The translations under genes were made by a program, and so were the position numbers. From contig NZ_JACJKW010000002.1 of assembly GCF_016901775.1 (NCBI RefSeq), positions 1-64,000 of the forward strand: DNA of 64,000 bases. Direction: 5' to 3'. This DNA comes from Intestinimonas butyriciproducens. Lineage in GTDB: Bacteria; Bacillota; Clostridia; Oscillospirales; Butyricicoccaceae. Of this stretch, positions 24,366-33,658 are shown piece by piece (the stretch's first letter is position 1; every line of letters starts with the position of its first letter). The notes below the pieces were generated by a model, which had not been told where the DNA came from, ran no database searches, and worked only from the letters and a program-made list of their open reading frames with translations.

Positions 24366-25502
24366 ATGGGTCTTGAATTATACCGCCAGGAAGGGACCAA
24401 AAAGCTGCGCTGCGGCTATACCACCGGTACCTGTGCTGCTTTGGCGGCCCAGGCGGCGGCCCGGGCGCTGCTGCTTCATGAGCGGCCGGCAAAAGCCACT
24501 TTGCTCACTCCCAAAGGGGTGGAGGTTTCCGCCCCGGTGGAAGAACTGGAAGTGGGAGAAGGTTTTGCCCGCTGCGCCATACGGAAGGACGCCGGAGACG
24601 ATATCGATGTCACCGACGGCATCCTGATCTTCGCCCAGGTGCGTCCCATTCCCCAAGGGATTCAGGTGGACGGCGGAAGGGGCGTGGGACGGGTGACAAA
24701 GCCCGGTTTGAACCAGCCGGTGGGACAAGCCGCCATCAACCAGGTGCCCCGTCAGATGATTACTCAGGCCCTTTCCCAGGTGCTGGAGGAAGGGGATTGT
24801 AGGTGCGGCCTGGAGGCCATCATTTCCATCCCCCAGGGAGAGGAACTGGCCGCCAAGACCTTCAACCCCAACCTGGGCATTGTGGGAGGACTTTCTGTGC
24901 TGGGCACCAGCGGCATTGTGGAGCCCCAGAGCCTGGAGGCTTTGCAGAGGAGCATCGAAGTGGAGATCCGGATGCACCGGGCCCAGGGAGAGAACAAGCT
25001 GATCCTCACCCCGGGAAATTACGGGGAAGCATTTATCCGTACTTATGCCCCTCTTCCCCCATGGCCCCAGGTGAAATGCGCCAACTTCATCGGCGCCAGC
25101 CTGGACTACTGCGCTCAGTATGGCTATGAAAAAGTGCTGCTGGTGGGACATTTGGGTAAATTTGTCAAACTGGCTGGTGGGGTGATGGACACCCATTCCC
25201 GTCTGGCCGACTGCCGCATGGAGATCCTGGCCGCTCACGCTGCGCTGGCCGGGGGAGAAGCCTCCCTCATCGGGCAGATCATGGAAGCGGCCACCACCGA
25301 TGGCGCTCTGGAGCTGCTGCAGAAAGCCGGTTTGTGGGAAAAAGTCCGGCAGACTCTGCTCTATAAGATCCAGTATCATCTGGAACGGCGGGCGGCGGGG
25401 AATTTTTCGGTAGGCGCTATTATTTACAATAACATCCAGGGCTTTTTGGGAGAGACCTCCCAGGTGAAAGGCCTTTTGGGTTTGATGGAGGAAAAAGAAT
25501 GA
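24366..25502 (+). CDS. cbiD: CbiD, cobalt-precorrin-5B C1-methyltransferase
   Basis: CbiD methylates C1 of cobalt-precorrin-5B. The 378-residue protein begins with LRCGYTTGTCAALAA, the CbiD signature, and continues with GRGVGRVTKPGL, TGTSGIVEPQS-like GTSGIVEP, and the C-terminal VLLVGHLGKFVKLAGG. AAAGGAGG precedes the ATG. The gene overlaps cbiL by 4 bp. Confidence 0.95.
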   Translation: MGLELYRQEGTKKLRCGYTTGTCAALAAQAAARALLLHERPAKATLLTPKGVEVSAPVEELEVGEGFARCAIRKDAGDDIDVTDGILIFAQVRPIPQGIQVDGGRGVGRVTKPGLNQPVGQAAINQVPRQMITQALSQVLEEGDCRCGLEAIISIPQGEELAAKTFNPNLGIVGGLSVLGTSGIVEPQSLEALQRSIEVEIRMHRAQGENKLILTPGNYGEAFIRTYAPLPPWPQVKCANFIGASLDYCAQYGYEKVLLVGHLGKFVKLAGGVMDTHSRLADCRMEILAAHAALAGGEASLIGQIMEAATTDGALELLQKAGLWEKVRQTLLYKIQYHLERRAAGNFSVGAIIYNNIQGFLGETSQVKGLLGLMEEKE

Positions 25503-26188
25503 AAAAAGGTACCTTTTACGGAGTGGGCGTCGGTCCGGGAGATCCGGAGCTTTTGACCCTCAAGGCCATCCGGGCTATGGAGCATTGCCCGGTGATCGCC
25601 GCTCCCGAGACCCGGGGAGAAAAGACGCTGGCTCTGGACATTGCCCGGGGAGCGGTGGATCTTTCGGGTAAAACCATTCTCACTTTGGAATTTCTCATGA
25701 CCCGGGACAAGCAAAAGCTGGAGGAGAGCCACAGGGCCCAGGCCCGGGCCGTGATGGAATACCTGGATCAGGGTCAGGATGTGGCCATGCTCAATCTGGG
25801 GGATGTGTCCATCTATTCCACCTTCAGCTATCTGCTGGAGATCATCAAAGGGGCGGGGTATGAGACAGAAGTGATCCCCGGCGTGCCCAGCTTCTGTGCC
25901 GTGGCGGCTTTGCTGCAGCAGAGCCTTACCGTCATGCGCCAGCCGCTGCACATCATTCCCGGCGGCCACGGCAATCTGGAAGAGCACCTGTCCCTGCCGG
26001 GCACCAAGGTGCTGATGAAATCGGGGAAAAGTCTGCCGCAGGTGCGGGAGACCCTGGACAAGCTGGGGCTTTCCCACAAGGCTTCCCTGGTGCAGAACTG
26101 CGGCCTTCCCGATGAGAAGGTCTGCCGGGATCTGGCGGAGGGCATTCCCGAAGCCGGCTATTTCACCACCATTGTAATAAAGGAGTGA
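25499..26188 (+). CDS. cbiL: CbiL, cobalt-factor II C20-methyltransferase
   Basis: The SAM-dependent tetrapyrrole methylase fold is clear: GVGVGPGDPELLTLKA at the N-terminus, NLGDVSIYSTF, and VIPGVPSFCAVAAL. The first motif with GDPELLTLKAI and the later TRDK region fit CbiL/CobI rather than the other methylases of the operon. Length is 229 residues. The ATG overlaps the cbiD stop codon. Confidence 0.93.
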   Translation: MKKGTFYGVGVGPGDPELLTLKAIRAMEHCPVIAAPETRGEKTLALDIARGAVDLSGKTILTLEFLMTRDKQKLEESHRAQARAVMEYLDQGQDVAMLNLGDVSIYSTFSYLLEIIKGAGYETEVIPGVPSFCAVAALLQQSLTVMRQPLHIIPGGHGNLEEHLSLPGTKVLMKSGKSLPQVRETLDKLGLSHKASLVQNCGLPDEKVCRDLAEGIPEAGYFTTIVIKE

Positions 26189-26193
26189 GGAAG

Positions 26194-26952
26194 ATGATCT
26201 CCATTGTAGGGGCGGGCTCCGGCGCCGCCGATCTGATCACCGTCCGGGGAGCCCGTCTGCTGGGCCAGGCCGATGTGATTGTCTATGCAGGCAGCCTGGT
26301 CAATCCCCAGCTGCTTTCCTATGCCAAAGAAGGCTGCGAGATCCACAACAGCGCCAAAATGACCCTGGAAGAAGTGGTGGATGTGATGGCCAAAGCCCAT
26401 TTTCTGGGCAAAAATGTGGTGCGGCTCCACACCGGAGACCCTTCCATCTATGGGGCCATCCGGGAGCAGATGGATGCCCTGCGGCAAAAGAACATCCCCT
26501 TTGAGGTGGTGCCCGGCGTGTCCAGTTTCTGTGGTGCCGCCGCCGCTTTGCAGGCGGAGTACACCCTGCCCGGAGTGAGCCAGACGGTGATCATCACCAG
26601 AGCCGCCGGGCGTACACCGGTGCCGGAAAAGGAGAACATCCGCTCTCTGGCCGCTCACCGGGCCACCATGGCCATTTTTCTGTCGGCAGGGCTTCTGGAG
26701 CAGCTGACAGAGGACCTGGTAGAGGGCGGATATCCGCCGGAAACTCCGGCGGCCATCGTCTACAAGGCCACCTGGCCCGATGAGAAGGTGTGCATCTGTC
26801 AGGTGAGTACCTTGGCGGAGACCGCTCAGAAAGAGGGCATCAACAAGACCGCGTTGATCCTGGTGGGTGATTTCCTGGGGCAGCAATATGACCGCTCCCT
26901 GCTCTATCACCCCAATTTTACCACCGGTTTCCGGGAAGGCAAAAAACAGTGA
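26194..26952 (+). CDS. cbiF: CbiF, cobalt-precorrin-4 C11-methyltransferase
   Basis: The 252-residue methylase shows ISIVGAGSGAADLITVRGARLL, quoted as VGAGSGAADL, VYAGSLVNPQLL and LHTGDPSIYGAI, plus the PGVSSFCGAAAAL block, all typical of CbiF/CobM. A GTG at 26185 is part of the ribosome binding region (AAAGGAGTGAGGAAG), so ATG 26194 is preferred. The stop overlaps the cbiG start. Confidence 0.95.
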   Translation: MISIVGAGSGAADLITVRGARLLGQADVIVYAGSLVNPQLLSYAKEGCEIHNSAKMTLEEVVDVMAKAHFLGKNVVRLHTGDPSIYGAIREQMDALRQKNIPFEVVPGVSSFCGAAAALQAEYTLPGVSQTVIITRAAGRTPVPEKENIRSLAAHRATMAIFLSAGLLEQLTEDLVEGGYPPETPAAIVYKATWPDEKVCICQVSTLAETAQKEGINKTALILVGDFLGQQYDRSLLYHPNFTTGFREGKKQ

Positions 26953-27962
26953 ACGGTGCCATCATCGCCTTCACCCAGCGGGGAATGGACACCGGCGAGC
27001 GTTTGAGGAAAGGGCTGGAGGAAAAAGGCATCTGCTGCACTCTTTGCCGGGGCGGGAAGGAAAACCCTCTGCACCAATGGACAAAGGAGCATTTTGCAGA
27101 CTGCGGCCTGCTGGTCTATGTGGGGGCGGCGGGCATTGCTGTGCGGGCGGTGGCGCCCTTTGTGCAGGACAAGACCCGGGACCCGGCGGTGCTCTGTTGT
27201 GACGAAGGGGGACGCTATGCCATCCCTCTGCTGTCCGGGCACATCGGCGGCTGCAACCGCATTGCTTTGTGGGCCGGGGAGATACTGGGAGCCCAGCCCA
27301 TCCTCACCACTGCCACCGATGGCCGGGGGCTTTTTGCCGTGGACACCTGGGCCACCCGGCAGGGCCTTTCCATCCTCAATCCCAAGGCCATCAAAAGGGT
27401 GTCCTCCCGGCTTCTGGATGGGAAGGAAGTGGTTCTGTGGAGCGATTTTCCCTGGAAGGGAAATCTGCCCCAAGGGGTGGTGCAGGGAGAAAAGGGGCCT
27501 TGCCACATCCGCATTACTTGTCAGAAGGGTGACTGGGGCGAGGCGCTGGTGCTTTGTCCGCCCGTGGTAATTGCGGGAATCGGCTGCCGCAAGGGCACAG
27601 CGGAAGAAAACATCCACAGGGCTGTGGACAATGCCCTTGGCCAGGCGGGACTCTATCCCCAAAGTCTTAAAAAGGCGGCCAGCATTGATTTGAAAAAAGA
27701 GGAGCCAGGGCTTGTGGCTTTTTGCCAGAGCCGAGGGGTTCCTTTTATCACATATTCCCCGGAAGAGCTTGCGGCCCTGGAAGGGGACTTTACCCCTTCA
27801 GCCTTTGTGCAGAAGGTCACCGGGGTCAATAATGTGTGTGAGCGGGCGGCTTTGATGGAAGGTGGCCGTTTGATCCTGCACAAACAGGCCGGGGAGGGCG
27901 TCACGGTGGCCCTCAGCCTGGGAGAATGTATTTTGGATTTTGCAAAGGGGGAAGAGCCATGA
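26949..27962 (+). CDS. cbiG: CbiG, cobalt-precorrin 5A hydrolase
   Basis: CbiG opens the delta-lactone of cobalt-precorrin-5A and releases the two-carbon fragment. The 337-residue protein has the N-terminal domain with VYVGAAGIAVRAVAPF and PLLSGHIGGCN, a variable middle, and the C-terminal CobE-like domain with AGIGCRKGTAEENI. It starts at GTG overlapping the cbiF stop. Confidence 0.95.
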   Translation: MNGAIIAFTQRGMDTGERLRKGLEEKGICCTLCRGGKENPLHQWTKEHFADCGLLVYVGAAGIAVRAVAPFVQDKTRDPAVLCCDEGGRYAIPLLSGHIGGCNRIALWAGEILGAQPILTTATDGRGLFAVDTWATRQGLSILNPKAIKRVSSRLLDGKEVVLWSDFPWKGNLPQGVVQGEKGPCHIRITCQKGDWGEALVLCPPVVIAGIGCRKGTAEENIHRAVDNALGQAGLYPQSLKKAASIDLKKEEPGLVAFCQSRGVPFITYSPEELAALEGDFTPSAFVQKVTGVNNVCERAALMEGGRLILHKQAGEGVTVALSLGECILDFAKGEEP

Positions 27963-28696
27963 AAAAGCTCTATATTGTAGGTTTAGGGCCGGGAGACGGG
28001 GAGTTTATCACCCCCCAGGCCCGCAAGGCCCTGGAAGACAGCCAGGTGATCTGCGGCTATACCGTTTATATCGATCTCATCGCTGAAAGCTGTCAGGGCA
28101 AGGAGATTCTGACCACACCCATGACGAAGGAACTGGAGCGGTGCCGCATGGCTCTGGAACAGGCGGCGGCCGGACAGACCACCGCCATGGTGTGCAGCGG
28201 AGACGCCGGGGTCTATGGCATGGCCGGGCCGATTCTGGAGCTGAGCCCGGAATATCCTCAGGTGGAGATCGAAGTAGTGCCGGGCATCACCGCCGCTCTC
28301 AGCGGCGGGGCCGTGCTGGGTGCACCCCTTACCCACGACTTTGCCATTATTTCCCTCAGCGACCTGCTCACCCCCTGGGAGACCATCGAAAAGCGGCTCC
28401 ACTGTGCCTCGGAGGCCGATTTCGTCCTGTGCATCTACAATCCCCGCAGCAAGAAGCGGGCCGACCATCTGATGAAGGCCTGCGACATCGTCATGGAGCA
28501 CCGGGATGAAAACACGGTGTGCGGCATTGTGCGCAACATCGGCCGGGAGGGCCAGGAGCATAAGCTGATGACCCTGCGTCAGCTGCGGGATGAACCGGTG
28601 GATATGTTTACCACGGTATTTATCGGAAATTCAGCCACCCGGGCCCTGGGGGATAAGATGGTCACTCCCCGGGGCTATGAAAATAAAAAAAGATGA
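27959..28696 (+). CDS. cbiH: CbiH, cobalt-factor III C17-methyltransferase
   Basis: CbiH performs ring contraction with methylation at C17. The 245-residue protein shows YIVGLGPGDGEFITPQA, SGDAGVYGMAGP, PGITAALSGGAVLGAPLTHDF and IYNPRSKKR, all characteristic of CbiH/CobJ. ATG 27959 overlaps the cbiG stop (ATGA) and AAAGGGGGAAGAG stands before it. An open frame upstream is discarded. Confidence 0.95.
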   Translation: MKKLYIVGLGPGDGEFITPQARKALEDSQVICGYTVYIDLIAESCQGKEILTTPMTKELERCRMALEQAAAGQTTAMVCSGDAGVYGMAGPILELSPEYPQVEIEVVPGITAALSGGAVLGAPLTHDFAIISLSDLLTPWETIEKRLHCASEADFVLCIYNPRSKKRADHLMKACDIVMEHRDENTVCGIVRNIGREGQEHKLMTLRQLRDEPVDMFTTVFIGNSATRALGDKMVTPRGYENKKR

Positions 28697-29463
28697 AAAA
28701 GCTATTGATCTTTGCGGGCACCACCGAGGGACGGCTGCTGGCTCAGGCCATGGCGGAAAAGGGCTTTGCAGTCACGGCATCGGTGGCCACAGGCTATGGC
28801 CGGGAAGTGCTGCCCCAGGGGGAGAACCTGACCGTTCTCACCGGAAGGCTGGACGAAGGGGCCATGGAAGGACTGCTGAAAAAGGAAGGGTTCTGCCAGG
28901 TGGTGGACGCCACCCATCCCTATGCCCAGGATGTGACCTGGAACATCCGTCGGGCCTGTGAAAAGGCGGGGACGCCCTATCTTCGTCTGCTGCGGCCAGG
29001 GAGCCTTTTGCCCTCTGACGCCGTGCAATCCGCAGATACCAAAGAAGCGGCCCGGCTGCTGGAAAAATTGCCTGGGAATGTGCTGCTCACCACTGGCAGC
29101 AAGGAACTGGGTGTGTTTGCATCGGTCACCGGGTTTGACAGCCGTTTTTTTGCCCGGATGCTTCCCATGGGTACGGCTGTGGAGGAAGCGGCGGCGCTGG
29201 GTCTGCCCCGAGGGCATATCATCGCCATGCAGGGACCTTTCACCAAAGAGCTGAATGTGGCTCTCATTCACCAGTATCACATCGATATTCTGGTGACCAA
29301 AGACGGGGGAACACCGGGAGGATTTGCGGAAAAATGCCAGGCAGCCCAGGAAGGGGGCGCCCGGCTGCTGCTCATCGGCCGTCCGCCGGAAGAAGCGGGG
29401 AGCATGAGCTATGAGCAGGTGGTAAAACAGCTGGAACAGCTGGGAGAGGAGGAACACCCATGA
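28693..29463 (+). CDS. cbiJ: CbiJ, cobalt-precorrin-6A reductase
   Basis: CbiJ reduces the corrin macrocycle of cobalt-precorrin-6A with a nicotinamide cofactor. The 256-residue protein has IFAGTTEGR at the N-terminus, VVDATHPYA, and the C-terminal DILVTKDGGTPGGFAEK, which is the family signature. It overlaps the genes on both sides by 4 bp. Confidence 0.94.
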   Translation: MKKLLIFAGTTEGRLLAQAMAEKGFAVTASVATGYGREVLPQGENLTVLTGRLDEGAMEGLLKKEGFCQVVDATHPYAQDVTWNIRRACEKAGTPYLRLLRPGSLLPSDAVQSADTKEAARLLEKLPGNVLLTTGSKELGVFASVTGFDSRFFARMLPMGTAVEEAAALGLPRGHIIAMQGPFTKELNVALIHQYHIDILVTKDGGTPGGFAEKCQAAQEGGARLLLIGRPPEEAGSMSYEQVVKQLEQLGEEEHP

Positions 29464-30683
29464 AAATCACCCTGTTGGGAGGCGGTCTGGGCAGTCCGGA
29501 TACCCTGACCCTGGGAGCCTGGAAGGCTTTGCAGAATGCCCAGGTATTGGTGGGGGCACGCCGGGTGCTTGAGAGCCTGCCGGAAGGACTGACTGGGGAA
29601 CAATATCCCGAGATCGCCCCCCAGAAGATCGTCTCCCGACTGAAACAGGCCATGGAAGAGGGGAAAAGAGCGGCTTGCGTGGTGCTCAGCGGGGATGTGG
29701 GCTTTTACAGCGGCGCCCGGAAACTGCTGCCACTGCTGGACTTTGGCCCGGTGGAGGTGCTGCCCGGCCTTTCCTCTCCCCAGTATCTGGCCTGCCGTCT
29801 GGGGATGCCCTGGCAGGACTATCACCTGGTCAGCGCCCACGGCATGGGAGAAGAGCAGGTGGACCCTGTGGGAGAGGTGCGCTGCCATAAAGAGACCTTT
29901 TTCCTCACCGGGGGCCAGTTTACCCCTCAAAGAATCTGCCGCCGTCTCAAAGAGGAAGGATGGGGAGATTTGCCGGTGACGGTGGGGGAAAACCTGTCCT
30001 ATCCGGAGGAAATCATCACCCGGGGAACAGCGGCAGAATTGGCGGAGCGGGAGTTTGCATCTCTTTCGGTGATGCTGGTGGAAAACCCCTGGCCTGCACC
30101 CCTTTGTCTCACCGGCGGCCTGCCGGACGACTGCTTCCTGCGGGGCAAAGCACCCATGACAAAGCAGGAAGTGCGGGCGGTGTCGTTGGCCTTCCTTTCT
30201 CCTGGGGAAAGGGATACCCTATGGGATGTGGGGGCGGGAACCGGTTCGGTGTCGGTGGAACTGGCCCGCCTGGCCCGGAGGGGGAGAGTGTACGCCGTGG
30301 AATGCGGGGAGGAAGCCTTTTCCCTGCTGGAAGAGAACAAGCGCCGGTTTGCACTGAGGAATCTGTTTCCGGTGCAGGGCATGGCCCCGGAAGCACTGGA
30401 AGCTCTTCCGGCCCCGCAAGGGGTGTTCATCGGCGGCTCCAAAGGGAATCTGGGGACGATCCTCCAGGCGGCCCGCAAGAAAAATCCCCATGTCCGGGTG
30501 GTCATCAACGCCATTGCATTGGAAACGGTGCATCAGGCTTTGGAAGAGCTGACAAACCAGGGCTTTGTGAACATCCGCGTCAGCCAGGTGGCGGTGAGCC
30601 GGGGAAAAGAAGTGGGCCGGTATCACATGATGACCGCCCTCAATCCGGTGTATGTGCTGGGAGGTGAAGGCAGTGGCCTATAA
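29460..30683 (+). CDS. CbiET, fused cobalt-precorrin-7 C5/C15 methyltransferase and decarboxylase
   Basis: The 407-residue protein joins two enzymes. Residues 1-205 are CbiE (LLGGGLGSPDTLTL, LSGDVGFYSGA, PGLSSPQYLACRLG). From about residue 215 comes CbiT (KQEVRAVSLAFL, DVGAGTGSVSVELA, FIGGSKGN), a Rossmann SAM methyltransferase that also decarboxylates the C12 acetate. This matches the CobL organisation. The end overlaps cbiA by 11 bp. Confidence 0.95.
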   Translation: MKITLLGGGLGSPDTLTLGAWKALQNAQVLVGARRVLESLPEGLTGEQYPEIAPQKIVSRLKQAMEEGKRAACVVLSGDVGFYSGARKLLPLLDFGPVEVLPGLSSPQYLACRLGMPWQDYHLVSAHGMGEEQVDPVGEVRCHKETFFLTGGQFTPQRICRRLKEEGWGDLPVTVGENLSYPEEIITRGTAAELAEREFASLSVMLVENPWPAPLCLTGGLPDDCFLRGKAPMTKQEVRAVSLAFLSPGERDTLWDVGAGTGSVSVELARLARRGRVYAVECGEEAFSLLEENKRRFALRNLFPVQGMAPEALEALPAPQGVFIGGSKGNLGTILQAARKKNPHVRVVINAIALETVHQALEELTNQGFVNIRVSQVAVSRGKEVGRYHMMTALNPVYVLGGEGSGL

Positions 30684-32052
30684 CATTCCCCGTCTGGTGC
30701 TGGCCGCTCCAAACAGCGGAGCAGGCAAAACCACCATGGCCTGTGCTCTTTTGCAGGTCATGATGAACCGGGGCCTTTCTCCCGCTGCCTTCAAATGCGG
30801 CCCCGACTACATCGATCCCATGTTCCACAGCCAGGTCATTGGGGCCAGGGCCCACAACATGGATCTGTATTTCGTACCGGAAGACCGGGCGCGCTTTTTG
30901 TTCCAGGAAGGGATCCAGGGCTGCGGTGTGGCGCTCATCGAAGGGGCCATGGGCTTTTACGACGGGGTGGCGGGGAAAAGCACCCAGGCCAGTGCTTATC
31001 ATGTGGCCCAGGTGCTGAAGGCTCCGGTAGTGCTGGTGGTGCAGCCGGGAGGCTCTTCCCTCACGCTGGCCGCTGCTCTGAAAGGACTGCTGGGGTTCCG
31101 GGAGGATAGCGGCTGCCGGGGGATCCTTCTCAACCGGTGCAGCAAAGGCCACTATGCCTTGCTGAAACCCATGCTGGAAGAAGAGCTGGGGATACCGGTG
31201 CTGGGCTATCTGCCGCCCATGCCGGAGTGCGCCCTGGAAAGCCGTCATCTGGGACTGGTGACGGCAGAAGAGGTGACAGGGCTGCGGGAAAAGCTGGCGG
31301 CTCTGGCCGCTCAGGCGGAAGAGACCATCGACATCCCTAGGCTGCTGGAACTGATGGAAAGTGCGCTGCCTTTGGAGGAAGAAGTGCTGATCCTTCCGGC
31401 CCGCGCCATCACCCAGCCGGTGATCGCCCTGGCCAGGGACAAGGCATTCTGCTTTTATTATCAGGAGAATCTGGAGCTTTTGGAGAAGCTGGGGGCCAAA
31501 TTGGTCTATTTCAGCCCCCTGGAAGACGAAGGACCGCCAGAAGAAGCCGATGCTTTGTATCTGGGCGGAGGGTATCCGGAGCTTTACGCCCGGCAGCTCA
31601 GCCAGAACCAGGCTTGCCGGGAAAATGTGAAGCAGGCTGCTTCCAGGGGAATGCCGGTGCTGGCCGAGTGCGGCGGCTTCCTTTATCTGCAAAAGAGTTT
31701 GCAGGATGAGGAAGGCAGCAGCTGGCCCATGGCCGGAGTGCTGCCTGGGGAAGGATTTCCCACAGGCAAGCTGGGACGGTTCGGTTATGTGGAGGTGACT
31801 TCCTGGCGGACCGGGTTGATGTGCCCCAGGGAAGAAAAAATCCGGGGCCATGAATTTCATTATTGGGACAGCACCCAGCCGGGAAAGGATGCTTTTGCAA
31901 AAAAGCCCCTTTCTACCCGCACCTGGGAATGTGTGCATACCAGCCGCACCCTGTGGGCCGGATTCCCCCATCTGTATTTTTACAGCAATCTGGGCTTTGC
32001 CGCCCGGTTTGTGGCGGCGGCTGCACAATATCAAAAACAAAAAAAGGGATGA
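30673..32052 (+). CDS. cbiA: CbiA, cobyrinate a,c-diamide synthase
   Basis: CbiA amidates the a and c side chains using glutamine and ATP. The 459-residue protein has the P-loop APNSGAGKTT, FKCGPDYIDPMFH and EGAMGFYDG in the synthetase half. The C-terminal class I glutamine amidotransferase half has YLGGGYPELYA and the Cys of LAECGGFLYL. GTG 30673 follows GGGAGGTG; the ATG at 30652 is upstream of that site. Confidence 0.95.
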   Translation: MAYNIPRLVLAAPNSGAGKTTMACALLQVMMNRGLSPAAFKCGPDYIDPMFHSQVIGARAHNMDLYFVPEDRARFLFQEGIQGCGVALIEGAMGFYDGVAGKSTQASAYHVAQVLKAPVVLVVQPGGSSLTLAAALKGLLGFREDSGCRGILLNRCSKGHYALLKPMLEEELGIPVLGYLPPMPECALESRHLGLVTAEEVTGLREKLAALAAQAEETIDIPRLLELMESALPLEEEVLILPARAITQPVIALARDKAFCFYYQENLELLEKLGAKLVYFSPLEDEGPPEEADALYLGGGYPELYARQLSQNQACRENVKQAASRGMPVLAECGGFLYLQKSLQDEEGSSWPMAGVLPGEGFPTGKLGRFGYVEVTSWRTGLMCPREEKIRGHEFHYWDSTQPGKDAFAKKPLSTRTWECVHTSRTLWAGFPHLYFYSNLGFAARFVAAAAQYQKQKKG

Positions 32053-32058
32053 TAAGCA

Positions 32059-33117
32059 ATGACTTTGGAGCAAGTGTGTGCCGGCATCCATGGTGCTGAC
32101 GAAGGAGCCCGGCAGGAATGTCTGAAAAGGTGGAGCACCATTGCAAAACCCCTGGGCAGTCTGGGAATGCTGGAAGAAAATGTCATGCGTATCGCTGCCC
32201 TCACCGGTGACGCCCAGTACCGCATCGACAAGCGGGCCGTGGCGGTGCTCTGTGCTGATAACGGCGTGGTGGCCCAGGGGGTCACCCAGACCGACAGCAG
32301 CATCACCGCCCTGGTGGCCAAAAATCTGACCGAGGGGCAAAGCTGCGTCTGTCACATGGCTCATATGAACCGGTGCGATGTGGTGCCGGTGGACATCGGC
32401 ATCAACCGGGATGTGGAAGCCCCCGGCCTGTGGCACAGAAAGGTGGCCTATGGCACCAAGGATCTGTCGCTGGAGCCGGCCATGACCCGTCAGCAGGCTG
32501 TGAAGGCCATCCTCACCGGAGTGGAGGTGGTGCGGGAGCTGAAAGAGCAGGGGTACAAGATCATCGCCACCGGAGAGATGGGCATCGGCAACACCACCAC
32601 CTCCAGCGCCGTTACCGCCAGCATGCTCTCCCTTCCGGTGGAGACCGTCACCGGAAGGGGAGCCGGTCTGAGCACCGAGGGACTGATGCGGAAAAAAGCG
32701 GTGATTCAGAAGGCTCTGGATCTTCACAAGCCCGATCCCAGTGACCCGGTGGATGTGATCTCCAAAGTGGGCGGCTTTGACATTGCCGGAATGGCCGGAC
32801 TGTATCTGGGCGGCGCTTTGTACCAGGTGCCCATCATTGTGGATGGGCTGATCTCCGCCGTGGCCGCCCTGTGTGCCCAGGGGCTGGCGCCGCTGTGCAC
32901 CTGCGCCATGGTGGCAAGCCATGTTTCCGCAGAGCCTGCCGGTCAGGTCCTGCTGGATAAATTGGGGCTTTCCTCCATGATCAATGCGGGAATGCGCATG
33001 GGCGAAGGCACCGGGGCCGTGGCCGCCCTTCCCCTTCTGGATATGGCCTATGATATCTATTTTGGCATGGGTACCTTCTCCGACATCCAGATGGAAGCGT
33101 ATGTGCCCCAGAAATAA
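32059..33117 (+). CDS. cobT: CobT, nicotinate-nucleotide:dimethylbenzimidazole phosphoribosyltransferase
   Basis: CobT activates the lower ligand base as its alpha-riboside phosphate. The 352-residue protein has KPLGSLGMLE, FADNGVV-like CADNGVVAQGVTQ, GEMGIGNTTTSSA and GGFDIAGMAGLYLGGA, with the catalytic Glu in the MRMGEGTGA region. The 5,6-dimethylbenzimidazole synthesis genes are not in this window, so the natural base is unknown. Confidence 0.95.
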   Translation: MTLEQVCAGIHGADEGARQECLKRWSTIAKPLGSLGMLEENVMRIAALTGDAQYRIDKRAVAVLCADNGVVAQGVTQTDSSITALVAKNLTEGQSCVCHMAHMNRCDVVPVDIGINRDVEAPGLWHRKVAYGTKDLSLEPAMTRQQAVKAILTGVEVVRELKEQGYKIIATGEMGIGNTTTSSAVTASMLSLPVETVTGRGAGLSTEGLMRKKAVIQKALDLHKPDPSDPVDVISKVGGFDIAGMAGLYLGGALYQVPIIVDGLISAVAALCAQGLAPLCTCAMVASHVSAEPAGQVLLDKLGLSSMINAGMRMGEGTGAVAALPLLDMAYDIYFGMGTFSDIQMEAYVPQK

Positions 33118-33658
33118 GGAAGAAAAAGGCCGTTTTCTCCTGGTGGTGGGAGGCAGCGCCAGCGGCAAAAGCCAGTTTGCCGAAAGCTTAGCGGTCTCCG
33201 CCCCAGGGAAGCGGTATTATATCGCCACCATGGAGCCTTTTGGAAAAGAGGCCCAGTGGCGCATCGCCCGTCACCGGCTCCTGCGGGAAAACAAGGGTTT
33301 TGAGACGGTGGAGCGGTTCTGGGAGCTGGGGAGCCTGGTGTTGCCCCAGCGGGGGACGGCGCTGCTGGAGTGTGTCACAAACCTTCTGGCCAACGAGATC
33401 TTTTCCCCGGAAGGCGCGGGAGAGCAAGGGGCCGTGGAGGCCATTTTGCAGGGGATCGCGTCCTTGCGCCGCCAGTGCCATCTTCTGGTGGCCGTCAGCG
33501 GCGAGGTGGGACTGGAGCCTTTGAGCCAATATGCCCCGGAGACCCGCCGGTATATGGGGCTTTTGGGAAAAATCAACCGGGAGATGGCAAAGCAGGCCGA
33601 CGAGGTGTGGGAAGTGACCTGCGGCGTGCCCATCTGCCACAAAGGAGGAACAAGATGA
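33101..33658 (+). CDS. cobU: CobU, adenosylcobinamide kinase/guanylyltransferase
   Basis: The 185-residue protein has a P-loop (VVGGSASGKS), the TMEPFGKEAQWRIARHR block with the His used in guanylyl transfer, LLECVTNLLANE, VSGEVGLE, and RRYMGLLGKINREMAKQADEV. This fits CobU, although SGEVG...PLS is altered from the usual NEVG.GIVP. ATG 33101 starts inside cobT and gives a short extension before the P-loop. The stop overlaps cobS. Confidence 0.88.
   Translation: MCPRNKEEKGRFLLVVGGSASGKSQFAESLAVSAPGKRYYIATMEPFGKEAQWRIARHRLLRENKGFETVERFWELGSLVLPQRGTALLECVTNLLANEIFSPEGAGEQGAVEAILQGIASLRRQCHLLVAVSGEVGLEPLSQYAPETRRYMGLLGKINREMAKQADEVWEVTCGVPICHKGGTR

Noticed and set aside
30640-33168. 842-codon minus-strand open frame
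   Set aside because: It is antisense to cbiA and cobT, both unambiguous, and its translation is His/Gln-rich without domains.
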